In this document: one piece after another, positions 11,128 through 21,290 of the stretch
Numbering within the stretch: position 1 is the first letter of the stretch
How the letters are laid out: each line of letters starts with the position of its first letter
Assembly: GCF_004402045.1 (NCBI RefSeq)
Contig: NZ_SOMG01000011.1
Span: 124,001-188,000 of the forward strand
DNA from: Lelliottia nimipressuralis
GTDB taxonomy: Bacteria > Pseudomonadota > Gammaproteobacteria > Enterobacterales > Enterobacteriaceae
Direction of reading: 5' to 3'
Length of the DNA: 64,000 nt
Program-made: the position numbers and the translations under genes
Notes under the pieces: model-generated
What the model was told of the DNA's origin: nothing
Seen by the model: only the letters and a program-made list of their open reading frames with translations
The model's database searches: none

Positions 11128-11889
11128 TTATTTCCATAACGCGTGTTTTGCACGGTAGCAGTCCACCCACATCGCCGTTGCACCGCACACCGCCACGGGC
11201 ATGATGAACAGATTGAGGAAGGGAATCATCGTGAACAGGCTCGTCAGCGCGCCGAACTGCATATTGGCGACCTTCTGGGTGCGCAGGGCAGTTCGCATCT
11301 CTTTAAACGGCACCTTGTGGTTATCGAACGGGTAGTCGCAGTACTGGATCGCCAGCATCCAGGCGCTGAACAGGAACCACAGCACCGGTGCCACCGTCTG
11401 GCCAATGCCTGGCACAAAGTAAAGAATCAGCAGGACAATCGCACGGGGCAGGTACCAGGCAAATTTCTGCCATTCGCGTTTCATGATACGCGGAAGGTCT
11501 TTCATGATCCCCAGCACGCCCGTGTCCGGTGGCGTCGCGCCGGTAAGCCGTGCTTCCAGCTGTTCCGCCAGCAGGCCGTTAAACGGGGCGGCTATCCAGT
11601 TCGCAATCGTCGAAAAGAAGTACCCAAATACCAGCAGGACGGAGATCACCGCTACCGGCCAGAGCAAATAGTTAAGCCACTGCAGCCAGTCTGGTACATG
11701 GCTCATCAGCGACGGGAGCCAGCTCTCCAGCTTTGTGAACAGCCACCAGAATGCGCCGCCCATCAGAATAATGTTGATCAGCAGCGGCAGAATGACGAAG
11801 CGTCGAATACCCGGCAGGGAGACCAGTTTCCAGCCCTGAGAAAAATACCAGACACCGCTGCGCGGCGGAGAAGAATATGTTGAAACCAT
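11128..11889 (-). CDS. cysZ: CysZ, sulfate permease
   Basis: A 253-residue inner-membrane protein mediating sulfate entry for cysteine synthesis, an alternative to CysPUWA. Hydrophobic membrane segments are visible around residues 30-50, 70-95, 150-175 and 205-230. The family's length and N-terminus ([13 protein letters not shown]) match E. coli CysZ. The gene is separated from cysK by about 160 bases with an imperfect GGGAGGGC/GCTCTCCC hairpin near 11089-11109. Confidence 0.96.
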   Translation of the reverse strand: MVSTYSSPPRSGVWYFSQGWKLVSLPGIRRFVILPLLINIILMGGAFWWLFTKLESWLPSLMSHVPDWLQWLNYLLWPVAVISVLLVFGYFFSTIANWIAAPFNGLLAEQLEARLTGATPPDTGVLGIMKDLPRIMKREWQKFAWYLPRAIVLLILYFVPGIGQTVAPVLWFLFSAWMLAIQYCDYPFDNHKVPFKEMRTALRTQKVANMQFGALTSLFTMIPFLNLFIMPVAVCGATAMWVDCYRAKHALWK

Positions 11890-12119
11890 AACCAGTCTGT
11901 ACTCCTTTTTTCACAACCAGTGGAATTGCCCGCCTATATTATCCACTTACGGACCAATGACCAGTTCGGAAATGTTCGAAAAACCAGCAAAAAGCACGAT
12001 TTCCTTCATCTTTATGCTGTGAATGCTCTGCACACACTTGCACTTGACGTAAACGGCAAATACTCTTAGTGAGTAAATGTTTGCCGTGGTGGCAAGGTGT
12101 TAGAACAACAGAGAATATA

Positions 12120-13091
12120 ATGATGCAGGATTTGCGTCTGATATTAATCATTGTTGGCGCGATCGCCATAATCGCTTTACTGGTACATGGTTTCTGGACC
12201 AGCCGTAAAGAGCGTTCCTCAATGTTTCGCGATCGCCCACTGAAGCGCATGAAGTCCAGTCGTGACGACGATGACAGTGAAGATGACATCGACGGCAGCG
12301 ACGACGACGGCGTGGGTGAAGTTCGTGTTCATCGGGTCAATACTGCGCCCGGCGCAGGCCATGGGGAGCATGAAGCGCCTCGTCCTTCGCAGCACCAGTA
12401 TCAACCGCCGTATGCTTCTGCACAGCCGCGCCAGCCCGCGCCGCAGCCTGTGGAAGAGCCGGTGCGCCAGCCGCCGCAACAGCCTGTTCAGCAGCAGCCT
12501 GCTGCGCCACAGCCGGTTCAACAGCAACCTGCACAACACTCCGTGCAACAACAGCCTGCACAGCCGGTACAACAGCCGCAGCAGCCTGTTCATGTGCAGC
12601 CTGCCCCGGCTCCGCACGTTGAACCTGAGCCCGTTGTAGAGCCTGAACCGGTTGTTGAAAAACCGCAGCGTAAAGAAGCAGTGATCATCATGAACGTGGC
12701 CGCGCATCACGGCAGCCATCTCAACGGTGACGTGCTGCTTAACAGTATTCAACAGGCAGGCTTCAAGTTTGGCGATATGAATATTTTCCATCGCCACCTG
12801 AGCCCTGACGGCAGCGGCCCGGCGCTCTTCAGCCTGGCTAACATGGTTAACCCTGGCACCTTCGATCCGGAAATGACCGGTGATTTCGTGACGCCGGGTG
12901 TCACTATCTTTATGCAGGTGCCGTCCTACGGCGACGAACTGCAGAACTTTAAGCTGATGCTGCAATCCGCTCAGCACATTGCTGACGAAGTGGGCGGTGT
13001 GGTACTCGACGATCAGCGTCGAATGATGACCCCGCAGAAGCTGCGCGAGTATCAGGACCGCATCCGCGAAGTTAAGGAAGCCAACGCGTAA
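12120..13091 (+). CDS. zipA: ZipA, FtsZ-anchoring cell division protein
   Basis: An essential divisome protein that tethers FtsZ to the inner membrane. It starts at the ATG-ATG pair at 12120, giving [16 protein letters not shown] as in E. coli; an upstream in-frame start at 12069 would add 17 residues and is rejected. The architecture is an N-terminal transmembrane helix (about 6-28), a charged segment with Asp runs, a long flexible Pro/Gln-rich linker (about 90-190), and the C-terminal FtsZ-binding domain starting near [15 protein letters not shown]. The linker is low-complexity and is expected to vary between species. Confidence 0.97.
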   Translation: MMQDLRLILIIVGAIAIIALLVHGFWTSRKERSSMFRDRPLKRMKSSRDDDDSEDDIDGSDDDGVGEVRVHRVNTAPGAGHGEHEAPRPSQHQYQPPYASAQPRQPAPQPVEEPVRQPPQQPVQQQPAAPQPVQQQPAQHSVQQQPAQPVQQPQQPVHVQPAPAPHVEPEPVVEPEPVVEKPQRKEAVIIMNVAAHHGSHLNGDVLLNSIQQAGFKFGDMNIFHRHLSPDGSGPALFSLANMVNPGTFDPEMTGDFVTPGVTIFMQVPSYGDELQNFKLMLQSAQHIADEVGGVVLDDQRRMMTPQKLREYQDRIREVKEANA

Positions 13092-13118
13092 TCGTCGCGT
13101 TTACTTCAACTCCTCCTC

Positions 13119-13143
13119 AACCCCCGCATGTCGGGGGTTTTTT
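13119..13143 (+). terminator. Terminator after zipA
   Basis: AACCCCCG-CATGT-CGGGGGTTTTTT forms a GC stem followed by a T run, between zipA and ligA. Confidence 0.9.
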
Positions 13144-13151
13144 CTCATTGA

Positions 13152-15176
<2,025 letters not shown>

Positions 15177-15177
15177 G

Positions 15178-15393
15178 GTGGAAAAAGAGCAGCTCGTTGA
15201 GATCGCCAACACGGAGATGCCGTTCGGTAAATATAAAGGCCGCAGGCTGATCGATTTGCCAGAGGAGTATCTGCTGTGGTTTGCCCGTAAAGATGAATTC
15301 CCGGCCGGTCGACTGGGCGAGCTGATGGCTATCACGTTACTGATCAAAACCGAGGGGCTGACCCAGTTGGTTCAGCCCCTGAAACGCCCTTAA
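15178..15393 (+). CDS. ypeB: YpeB, DUF3820 family small protein
   Basis: A 71-residue protein of the DUF3820 family, recognisable by MPFGKYKGRRLIDLPEEYL and a WFARK segment. The function is unknown; some relatives are described as putative quorum-sensing-regulated virulence factors. It starts with GTG at 15178, one base after the ligA stop, so it is probably translated from the ligA mRNA, as in E. coli. Its stop overlaps the 3' end of the convergent yfeH gene by four bases. Confidence 0.88.
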   Translation: MEKEQLVEIANTEMPFGKYKGRRLIDLPEEYLLWFARKDEFPAGRLGELMAITLLIKTEGLTQLVQPLKRP

Positions 15394-16385
15394 GCCTTCG
15401 CGGCGCGGGTCTCTTCCTGCGCCAGTTTTTCCGTCTGGCGTTTGTAACGACGCGCCAGCACCGCACAGACCATCAGCTGGATCTGATGGAAAATCATCAG
15501 CGGCAGTACCATCATCCCAATCATTGAGGTTGGGAACAGAATGTTGGCCATCGGGATACCGTTCGCCAGGCTCTTCTTCGAACCGCAGAACACAATCGTA
15601 ATTTCATCTGCTTTGTTGAAGCCGCACTTGCGTGCCACAAAGACGTTTACGGCAATCACAATCGTCAGCAGGACGATGCTGACCACCACGATAAACAGCA
15701 GTGAACCTGCGCCCACCTTGTGCCAGATTCCGTTCACGACCGCTTCGCTGAAGGCGGAGTAAACCACCAGCAGAATCGAGGTCTGGTCGGTTTTTGAGAT
15801 CCATTTTTTATGCTTTGCCACAAACGCGCCGGTCCACGGTCGGGAGAGATGACCCAGGACAAACGGCAGCAGCAGCTGCAGACAGATTTTGCCAACCTGC
15901 TCAAGGTTACCTTCCGCACCGTGCATGTTCATCAGCAAGCCTACCAGCAGCGGTGAGATGAAAATCCCTAACAGGCTGGATGCTGAAGCTGAACAAACCG
16001 CCGCCGCAACGTTACCCCCCGCCAGCGAGGTAAACGCAATGGCGGACTGAACGGTAGCAGGCAGTATGCACAGATAGAGGAAACCCATATAAAGCGCCGG
16101 ATCGACGTTTACCGGTGCCCACCAGGCAAACAGCACGCCGAGTATCGGGAACAGAATGAAGGTGCTGCACATCACCCACAGGTGCAGCCGCCAGTGACCA
16201 CCGCCTGCAATGATCGCTTCACGGGAAAGTTTGGCGCCGTGCATAAAGAACAGCAACGCGATGGCCGCCGTGGTGAGTCCTTCAAAGAACGGGACAAAAC
16301 CGCCGCGTGCGGGGAGGAAGGAGGCCAGTAAAACGGTGACAACCAGGGTAAGCGTGAACGGATCAAGGATACGAAACAGTTTCAT
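15390..16385 (-). CDS. yfeH: YfeH, bile acid:sodium symporter-like transporter
   Basis: A 331-residue multi-pass membrane protein of the SBF-like family (PF13593), related to BASS transporters. About nine to ten hydrophobic segments are visible, starting at residue 10. The substrate is not known. It is transcribed divergently from the LysR-type gene yfeR across about 90 bases, an arrangement that suggests direct regulation by YfeR. Its 3' end overlaps ypeB by four bases. Confidence 0.92.
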   Translation of the reverse strand: MKLFRILDPFTLTLVVTVLLASFLPARGGFVPFFEGLTTAAIALLFFMHGAKLSREAIIAGGGHWRLHLWVMCSTFILFPILGVLFAWWAPVNVDPALYMGFLYLCILPATVQSAIAFTSLAGGNVAAAVCSASASSLLGIFISPLLVGLLMNMHGAEGNLEQVGKICLQLLLPFVLGHLSRPWTGAFVAKHKKWISKTDQTSILLVVYSAFSEAVVNGIWHKVGAGSLLFIVVVSIVLLTIVIAVNVFVARKCGFNKADEITIVFCGSKKSLANGIPMANILFPTSMIGMMVLPLMIFHQIQLMVCAVLARRYKRQTEKLAQEETRAAKA

Positions 16386-16474
16386 AATGACTCCTGAAAT
16401 CAGATATCGCTATTGTGCTTTTTTCCATTTGAGAAATAAAATTGATTTATTGCATCCATTCATGAATTAAACAG

Positions 16475-17410
16475 ATGAATTATTCACTACGCCAGCTTCG
16501 CGTTTTTGTCACCGTGGCCCATGCCCGCAGCTTTAGCCGGGCAGGGGATATTATCGGGCTGAGTCAGTCTGCGGTCAGCCACAGCGTGAAAGAGCTGGAA
16601 AATCAGACCGGCGTGAAATTGCTGGACAGAACGACGCGGGAAGTTGTGCTTACCGAGGCAGGGCAACAGCTGGCGCAGCGCCTGGAACGGCTGCTGGACG
16701 AACTGAACAGCACGCTCAGAGACGTGGGAAGGCTTGGGCAGCAGCTTTCGGGCACCGTGCGGGTGGCGGCCAGCCAGACCATTTCTGCACATCTTATCCC
16801 GCAGTGCATTGCCGAGGGTAACCACCGCTATCCGGATATCGATTTTGTGCTGCATGACAGGCCACAACAGTGGGTACTGGAAAGCATCCGTCAGGGGGAT
16901 GTGGATTTTGGTATTGTGATCGACCCCGGCCAGGTGAACGATCTGGAGTGCGAGATCGTGCTTTCAGAGCCCTTTTTGCTGCTCTGCCGGGATGACGATC
17001 CGCTGGCCACGTTGCCGGAGGTCAGCTGGCAGTCCCTGACGGGCGCGAACCTGGTTTTACAGGATTATGCCTCTGGCAGCCGTCCGCTGATTGATTCCGC
17101 GCTGGTGAATCAAGGCGTAAAGGCAACGATCGTGCAGGAGATTGGTCACCCGGCGACGCTGTTTCCGATGGTGGAAGCCGGCATTGGCATCAGCGTCTTG
17201 CCCGCCCTGGCGCTTCCCCTGCCGCAGGGAAGCCGGCTGGCCGTCAAGCGATTAACGCCCGTTGTTGAGCGAAAACTGATGCTGGTGCGGCGAAAAAATC
17301 GTTCACTCTCGGGTGCGGCGCAGGCTATCTGGGAAGTGGTGCGTATCCAGGCACAGCGATTAACCGAAGCCCGCATACGCGACCCACTGTTTAACGCATC
17401 AGAAGATTAG
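16475..17410 (+). CDS. yfeR: YfeR, LysR-type transcriptional regulator
   Basis: A 311-residue LysR family regulator. The N-terminal winged helix is clear ([20 protein letters not shown], then [14 protein letters not shown], about residues 6-42), followed by a linker helix and a periplasmic-binding-fold effector domain from about residue 90. It is divergent from yfeH, its likely target. In Salmonella, YfeR has been linked to osmolarity-dependent control of yfeH. The effector is unknown. The stop overlaps the end of the convergent FlxA-like gene by four bases. Confidence 0.92.
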   Translation: MNYSLRQLRVFVTVAHARSFSRAGDIIGLSQSAVSHSVKELENQTGVKLLDRTTREVVLTEAGQQLAQRLERLLDELNSTLRDVGRLGQQLSGTVRVAASQTISAHLIPQCIAEGNHRYPDIDFVLHDRPQQWVLESIRQGDVDFGIVIDPGQVNDLECEIVLSEPFLLLCRDDDPLATLPEVSWQSLTGANLVLQDYASGSRPLIDSALVNQGVKATIVQEIGHPATLFPMVEAGIGISVLPALALPLPQGSRLAVKRLTPVVERKLMLVRRKNRSLSGAAQAIWEVVRIQAQRLTEARIRDPLFNASED

Positions 17411-17745
17411 ATGTAGATATCAATCTGATTATTGTCTGACGGGCTGTTCACCCCTTCCACTTTGCCCAGCTTTTGATCCTGCTTCTTCTGGGCCTCTTCG
17501 GCCTGCTGGCGCTGCAGTGCGGCGAGCTGCGCCTGCAGCACTTTGATCTGGGTCTGAATAAGTTCCTGCTGCTTCTTCTTCTCATCGGTGCTGACGGGAC
17601 TGTTTGCCAGTTCTTTTAACTGCTGAGTCAGCTTTTTGATCTTGTCGAGAATGCGGGTGATTTGCGCAGAGATATCGTTACTGCTCGAAGTTCCACTCGC
17701 GCCGCTGGTTTGAATAGGTTGGGTTGAAGCCTGAATGGTCGTCAT
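17407..17745 (-). CDS. FlxA-like coiled-coil protein
   Basis: A 112-residue soluble protein. A Ser/Thr-rich N-terminus is followed by a strongly heptad-like, Lys/Gln/Leu-rich coiled coil ([18 protein letters not shown], then [19 protein letters not shown], about residues 30-85) and an acidic tail. It resembles the FlxA-like family (PF14282). E. coli FlxA is a sigma-28 (FliA)-dependent gene of unknown function in the Qin prophage. No flagellar genes are nearby except flk at 57 kb. It has no signal peptide and no membrane segment. Family assignment is moderate and function unknown. Confidence 0.72.
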   Translation of the reverse strand: MTTIQASTQPIQTSGASGTSSSNDISAQITRILDKIKKLTQQLKELANSPVSTDEKKKQQELIQTQIKVLQAQLAALQRQQAEEAQKKQDQKLGKVEGVNSPSDNNQIDIYI

Positions 17746-17883
17746 ACTTTTTCCTCGCGTTATAAAACAGAGGTATCGGCACCGACGGGATTAGCTTGAG
17801 CAAAACTGCCATATCTGGCAGGGCGTTGCATTAATACACAACCAGTATTGATGGGGCGGCGAAAGTGTATTGATCGCAGATAG

Positions 17884-17910
17884 CAAAAAGGCGCCTTTAG
17901 GGCGCCTTTC
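17884..17910 (-). terminator. Terminator of the Val-Val-Lys tRNA operon
   Basis: AAAAAGGCGCC-TTTAG-GGCGCCTTTC is a strong hairpin. On the minus strand it is followed by a T-rich run, directly beyond the lysine tRNA. Confidence 0.88.
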
Positions 17911-17915
17911 TACAT

Positions 17916-17991
17916 TGGTGGGTCGTGCAGGATTCGAACCTGCGACCAATTGATTAAAAGTCAACTGCTCTACCAACTGAGCTAACGACCC
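17916..17991 (-). tRNA. lysV: tRNA-Lys (anticodon UUU)
   Basis: The 76-base cloverleaf begins GGGTCGTTAGCTCAGTTGG, has the anticodon loop GACTTTTAATC (TTT) and a T-arm GGTTCGAATCC, and ends in an encoded CCA. It is the last of three tRNA genes on the minus strand and corresponds to E. coli lysV. Confidence 0.98.
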
Positions 17992-17995
17992 GAAA

Positions 17996-18071
17996 TGGTG
18001 GGCGATGACGGGCTCGAACCGCCGACCCCCTCCGTGTAAAGGAGATGCTCTACCAACTGAGCTAATCGCCC
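17996..18071 (-). tRNA. tRNA-Val (anticodon UAC), copy 2
   Basis: 76 bases, starting GGGCGATTAGCTCAG, with anticodon TAC in CTCCTTTACACGGAG, T-arm GGTTCGAGCCC and terminal CCA. It is four bases upstream of the lysine tRNA in the same transcript. It differs from the other valine copy only by a compensating acceptor-stem pair (GGGCGAT against GGGTGAT). Confidence 0.98.
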
Positions 18072-18112
18072 AATCTCAATTCTTATCTACACTGCGAGTC
18101 TACCGAAGTAGA

Positions 18113-18188
18113 TGGTGGGTGATGACGGGCTCGAACCGCCGACCCCCTCCGTGTAAAGGAGATGCTCTACCAACTGAGCTAATCACCC
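18113..18188 (-). tRNA. tRNA-Val (anticodon UAC), copy 1
   Basis: 76 bases, starting GGGTGATTAGCTCAG, with anticodon TAC and encoded CCA. It is the first gene of the tRNA operon, behind a near-consensus promoter. E. coli has three valine genes here (valU, valX, valY); only two are present in this window. Confidence 0.98.
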
Positions 18189-18205
18189 CCGCTGTGTGGA
18201 GTCGC

Positions 18206-18233
18206 ATTATAGGGAGAGTTGAAAATGAGTCAA
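18206..18233 (-). promoter_or_regulatory. Promoter of the valine/lysine tRNA operon
   Basis: On the minus strand TTGACT (18228-18233) and TATAAT (18206-18211) are separated by 16 bases. A GC-containing discriminator follows, and the tRNA begins about 17 bases downstream. This is typical of strong stable-RNA promoters. Confidence 0.85.
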
Positions 18234-18446
18234 CGCATTTTCTAAAGTTTTTATTCGTTCGTCGTAAAATTAAACAAAACGATCGCGGAACGGGCTGTGG
18301 CGCATGATTTCTAAACAAAAATCGCAAACCTGGTCACGATAAAGGGATCAACATTGAGGATTCCCCCCACAGTGATAGAATATTGCCCATCGTTTTTTCC
18401 CCAGGATTTGCCGATTGCCGGCATCTTTATAACGTAAGGCCATTTC

Positions 18447-19862
18447 ATGAAAATCAAAACTCGCTTCGCGCCGAGCCCGACAGGCTATCTGCACGTCGGT
18501 GGTGCACGTACCGCTCTCTATTCCTGGCTGTTTGCACGCCACAATAAAGGTGAGTTCGTGCTGCGTATTGAAGACACCGATCTTGAGCGCTCCACGCCGG
18601 AAGCAATTGAAGCCATTATGGATGGGATGAACTGGTTGAATCTGGAATGGGACGAAGGTCCGTATTTCCAGACCAAGCGCTTTGACCGCTATAACGCTGT
18701 CATTGATGAGATGCTGGTCGCGGGCACGGCGTATAAATGCTACTGCTCCAGAGAGCGTCTGGATGCGCTGCGTGAAGAGCAGATGGCGAACGGTGAAAAG
18801 CCGCGTTATGACGGCCGCTGCCGCCACGACCACAGCGAGCATGCTGCTGATGAGCCTTGCGTAGTGCGTTTTGCTAACCCGCAAGAGGGTTCTGTGATCT
18901 TTGACGATCAGATCCGTGGCCCAATCGAGTTCAGTAACCAGGAGCTGGATGACCTGATCATCCGCCGCACCGACGGTTCCCCAACCTACAACTTCTGCGT
19001 GGTGGTTGATGACTGGGATATGGAAATTACCCATGTTGTCCGTGGTGAAGACCATATCAACAACACCCCGCGCCAGATCAACATCCTGAAAGCGCTGAAT
19101 GCGCCTGTTCCGGTCTATGCGCACGTTTCGATGATCAACGGTGACGACGGTAAGAAACTCTCTAAACGTCACGGTGCGGTAAGTGTTATGCAGTACCGCG
19201 ACGACGGTTATCTGCCGGAAGCGCTGCTGAACTATCTGGTGCGTCTGGGCTGGGCCCACGGTGACCAGGAGATCTTCAGCCGCGAAGAGATGATCGAACT
19301 GTTCTCTCTGAGCTCAGTGAGCAAATCAGCGAGCGCATTTAATACCGACAAGCTGCTGTGGCTGAACCATCACTACATCAATACCATGCAGCCAGAATAT
19401 GTGGCGACGTACCTGCAGTGGCACATTGAGCAGGCAAATATTGATACCCGCACTGGCCCTGAGCTGGCGGATCTGGTGAAACTGCTCGGCGAGCGCTGCA
19501 AAACGCTGAAAGAGATTGCCGAAAGCTGCCGCTACTTCTATGAAGAGTTTGATGCGTTCGACGCGGACGCCGCGAAGAAACACCTCCGCCCGGTTGCGCG
19601 TCAGCCGCTGGAAGTGGTGCGCGACAAGCTGGCCGCACTCACCGAGTGGACCGCTGAGAATGTGCATCACGCGATTCAGGCGACGGCAGACGAGCTGGAA
19701 GTCGGAATGGGTAAAGTCGGTATGCCACTGCGCGTTGCGGTGACCGGTGCGGGGCAGTCTCCGGCGCTGGATGTAACTGTCCATGCCATCGGCAAGTCAC
19801 GCAGTGTGGCGCGCATTAACAAGGCGCTGGACTTTATTGCTGAACGCGAAAATCAGCAGTAA
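18447..19862 (+). CDS. gltX: GltX, glutamyl-tRNA synthetase
   Basis: A 471-residue class I synthetase that charges tRNA-Glu. The HIGH-type motif is [13 protein letters not shown] (about residues 9-21) and the KMSKS-type motif is KKLSKRHG. A zinc site is formed by CYC near residue 98-100 and CRHDH near 125-129. Its length equals the E. coli enzyme. It is divergent from the valine/lysine tRNA operon across about 260 bases that show no other gene. Confidence 0.99.
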   Translation: MKIKTRFAPSPTGYLHVGGARTALYSWLFARHNKGEFVLRIEDTDLERSTPEAIEAIMDGMNWLNLEWDEGPYFQTKRFDRYNAVIDEMLVAGTAYKCYCSRERLDALREEQMANGEKPRYDGRCRHDHSEHAADEPCVVRFANPQEGSVIFDDQIRGPIEFSNQELDDLIIRRTDGSPTYNFCVVVDDWDMEITHVVRGEDHINNTPRQINILKALNAPVPVYAHVSMINGDDGKKLSKRHGAVSVMQYRDDGYLPEALLNYLVRLGWAHGDQEIFSREEMIELFSLSSVSKSASAFNTDKLLWLNHHYINTMQPEYVATYLQWHIEQANIDTRTGPELADLVKLLGERCKTLKEIAESCRYFYEEFDAFDADAAKKHLRPVARQPLEVVRDKLAALTEWTAENVHHAIQATADELEVGMGKVGMPLRVAVTGAGQSPALDVTVHAIGKSRSVARINKALDFIAERENQQ

Positions 19863-19881
19863 TTAGGTCCAGGATAAGAAG

Positions 19882-19911
19882 AACGGCAGGGGTGTTACCT
19901 GCCGTTTTTTT
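19882..19911 (+). terminator. Terminator after gltX
   Basis: AACGGCAGG-GGTGTTA-CCTGCCGTTTTTTT forms a stem with a long T run. It also lies just beyond the end of convergent yfeD. Confidence 0.92.
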
Positions 19912-19918
19912 ATGCGTT

Positions 19919-20302
19919 TCATTCAGCAATATCCAGACGCGTAAGAAAGCCGCGTATACCTTCGCGTTTCAACAGGGAGTCGAGACGCTTCTGCTCTGGC
20001 TGAGTCATACTTTCCAGCGTCTCAATAATGCCCGGACGCAGGTTTGAAGACGGTTCGCTGTAGGAAGAGGTGACCTCAGCGAGATGATAAACTGCCTGAC
20101 GGTTTCGGATCGCCGGGAGACTCATAATATGTTCCTTCACGCGGGCATCAATATGAATGAGCCGCGCCCGACCGCCTTTCACGCCGTTGAGCCCTTCGGT
20201 TTTCCATCTTTGCTGGCGTATCCAGCGATTAACCGTTTGTCTGGCAACACCTAAACTTTCCGCCAGTTCTTCCGTGGTCATTTTGCTACGTAATTTTTTC
20301 AT
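19919..20302 (-). CDS. yfeD: YfeD, HTH DNA-binding protein (DUF1323 type)
   Basis: A 127-residue protein with an N-terminal helix-turn-helix (TTEELAESLGVARQTVNRWIRQQRW, about residues 9-33), a conserved GVKGGRARLIHID segment, and a C-terminal region ending LLKREGIRGFLTRLDI. It is a paralog of the adjacent yfeC product, with the same domain order, and starts one base after the yfeC stop. The pair sits between gltX and two alanine tRNA genes as in E. coli. The DNA targets are unknown. Confidence 0.88.
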   Translation of the reverse strand: MKKLRSKMTTEELAESLGVARQTVNRWIRQQRWKTEGLNGVKGGRARLIHIDARVKEHIMSLPAIRNRQAVYHLAEVTSSYSEPSSNLRPGIIETLESMTQPEQKRLDSLLKREGIRGFLTRLDIAE

Positions 20303-20303
20303 A

Positions 20304-20666
20304 TTAATTCTGGTCGCGAATCCCTAAACGTTGCAATAATCCGGTAATCCCTTCCCGCAGTAATAGCGATGTCATCTGCTTCTGCTCTTCCGGCGTCATT
20401 TCATTGGCCAGCGTCAGAAGTAGGGTGTGAAGCGAACTGTCATGGCTGGCGCTTTCTGGTAAATCGGACGTTTCAGTTGCCCGACGTGCGCTGCGGATAA
20501 AGTCGCGCACTTTTTCGTTCACATGCACCAGGCGCGCTTTCCCGCCCTGGACGCCTGGTTTTGGCGATGTAATCCAACCCTCTTTGCGTACCCATTTATT
20601 GATGGTCTGGCGGCTATAGCCAGTGAGCAGGGCTAACTCTTCTGGCGTCATTCGTTCCTTGATCAT
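20304..20666 (-). CDS. yfeC: YfeC, HTH DNA-binding protein (DUF1323 type)
   Basis: A 120-residue protein with the N-terminal helix-turn-helix TPEELALLTGYSRQTINKWVR, then GVQGGKARLVHVNEKVRDFI and a C-terminal SLLLREGITGLLQRLGI motif also found in YfeD. In E. coli YfeC has been reported to bind DNA and to influence extracellular protein or biofilm phenotypes, but no regulon is firmly established. It is upstream of yfeD with almost no spacing, so the two are probably co-expressed. Confidence 0.88.
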   Translation of the reverse strand: MIKERMTPEELALLTGYSRQTINKWVRKEGWITSPKPGVQGGKARLVHVNEKVRDFIRSARRATETSDLPESASHDSSLHTLLLTLANEMTPEEQKQMTSLLLREGITGLLQRLGIRDQN

Positions 20667-20825
20667 GCAATTTCCTGAATATTCGTGGGGTTAATTAACG
20701 GCTCATTTTATAGCACCGTTTTAGCTGAAAACGTGACAGGCTTAACTCATGACTGCGAGAAGGCTCGCAAAGTGATTCATTTGCATGATTTTTCGGCGAT
20801 TGAGTTGCAGTCATTGATTTTGCCG

Positions 20826-20854
20826 TTGACACTCCGCAGCGGAATTCATATTAT
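20826..20854 (+). promoter_or_regulatory. Promoter of the alanine tRNA genes
   Basis: TTGACA (20826-20831), a 17-base spacer and TATTAT (20849-20854) are followed by a GC-rich discriminator (GCCGCCCG). The first alanine tRNA starts 29 bases further on. Confidence 0.85.
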
Positions 20855-20883
20855 GCCGCCCGTCAACATGACAGCTTTACGAT

Positions 20884-20959
<76 letters not shown>

Positions 20960-21000
20960 AACTCTGAACCCAACAGAGTGCGGTCAGTAAAGTAACATGT

Positions 21001-21076
<76 letters not shown>

Positions 21077-21084
21077 AAATTGTA

Positions 21085-21114
21085 AACCCTCGTCGAAAGA
21101 CGGGGGTTTTTTTT
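21085..21114 (+). terminator. Terminator of the alanine tRNA operon
   Basis: ACCCTCGTC-GAAA-GACGGGGGT followed by TTTTTTT: a stem with one G-U pair and a long T run nine bases beyond the second tRNA. Confidence 0.88.
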
Positions 21115-21290
21115 ATCTGTTTGTAACGTCCATCGCCGCATTTTGTTATCAAAAAGAAGGTATTCCTGTACCTCACCTCAATCGACATCAATAAACCAGT
21201 CTATAAATAGACTTGAACTTGATTCGCGCAATTAATAAACCTATTATCCATCCGGTCAATGATTCTCCCGGAAAATAACGCCCCTGATTA

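Noticed and set aside
18348..19259. 303-codon minus-strand frame opposite gltX
   Set aside because: Antisense to gltX, with no recognisable domain or ribosome site.
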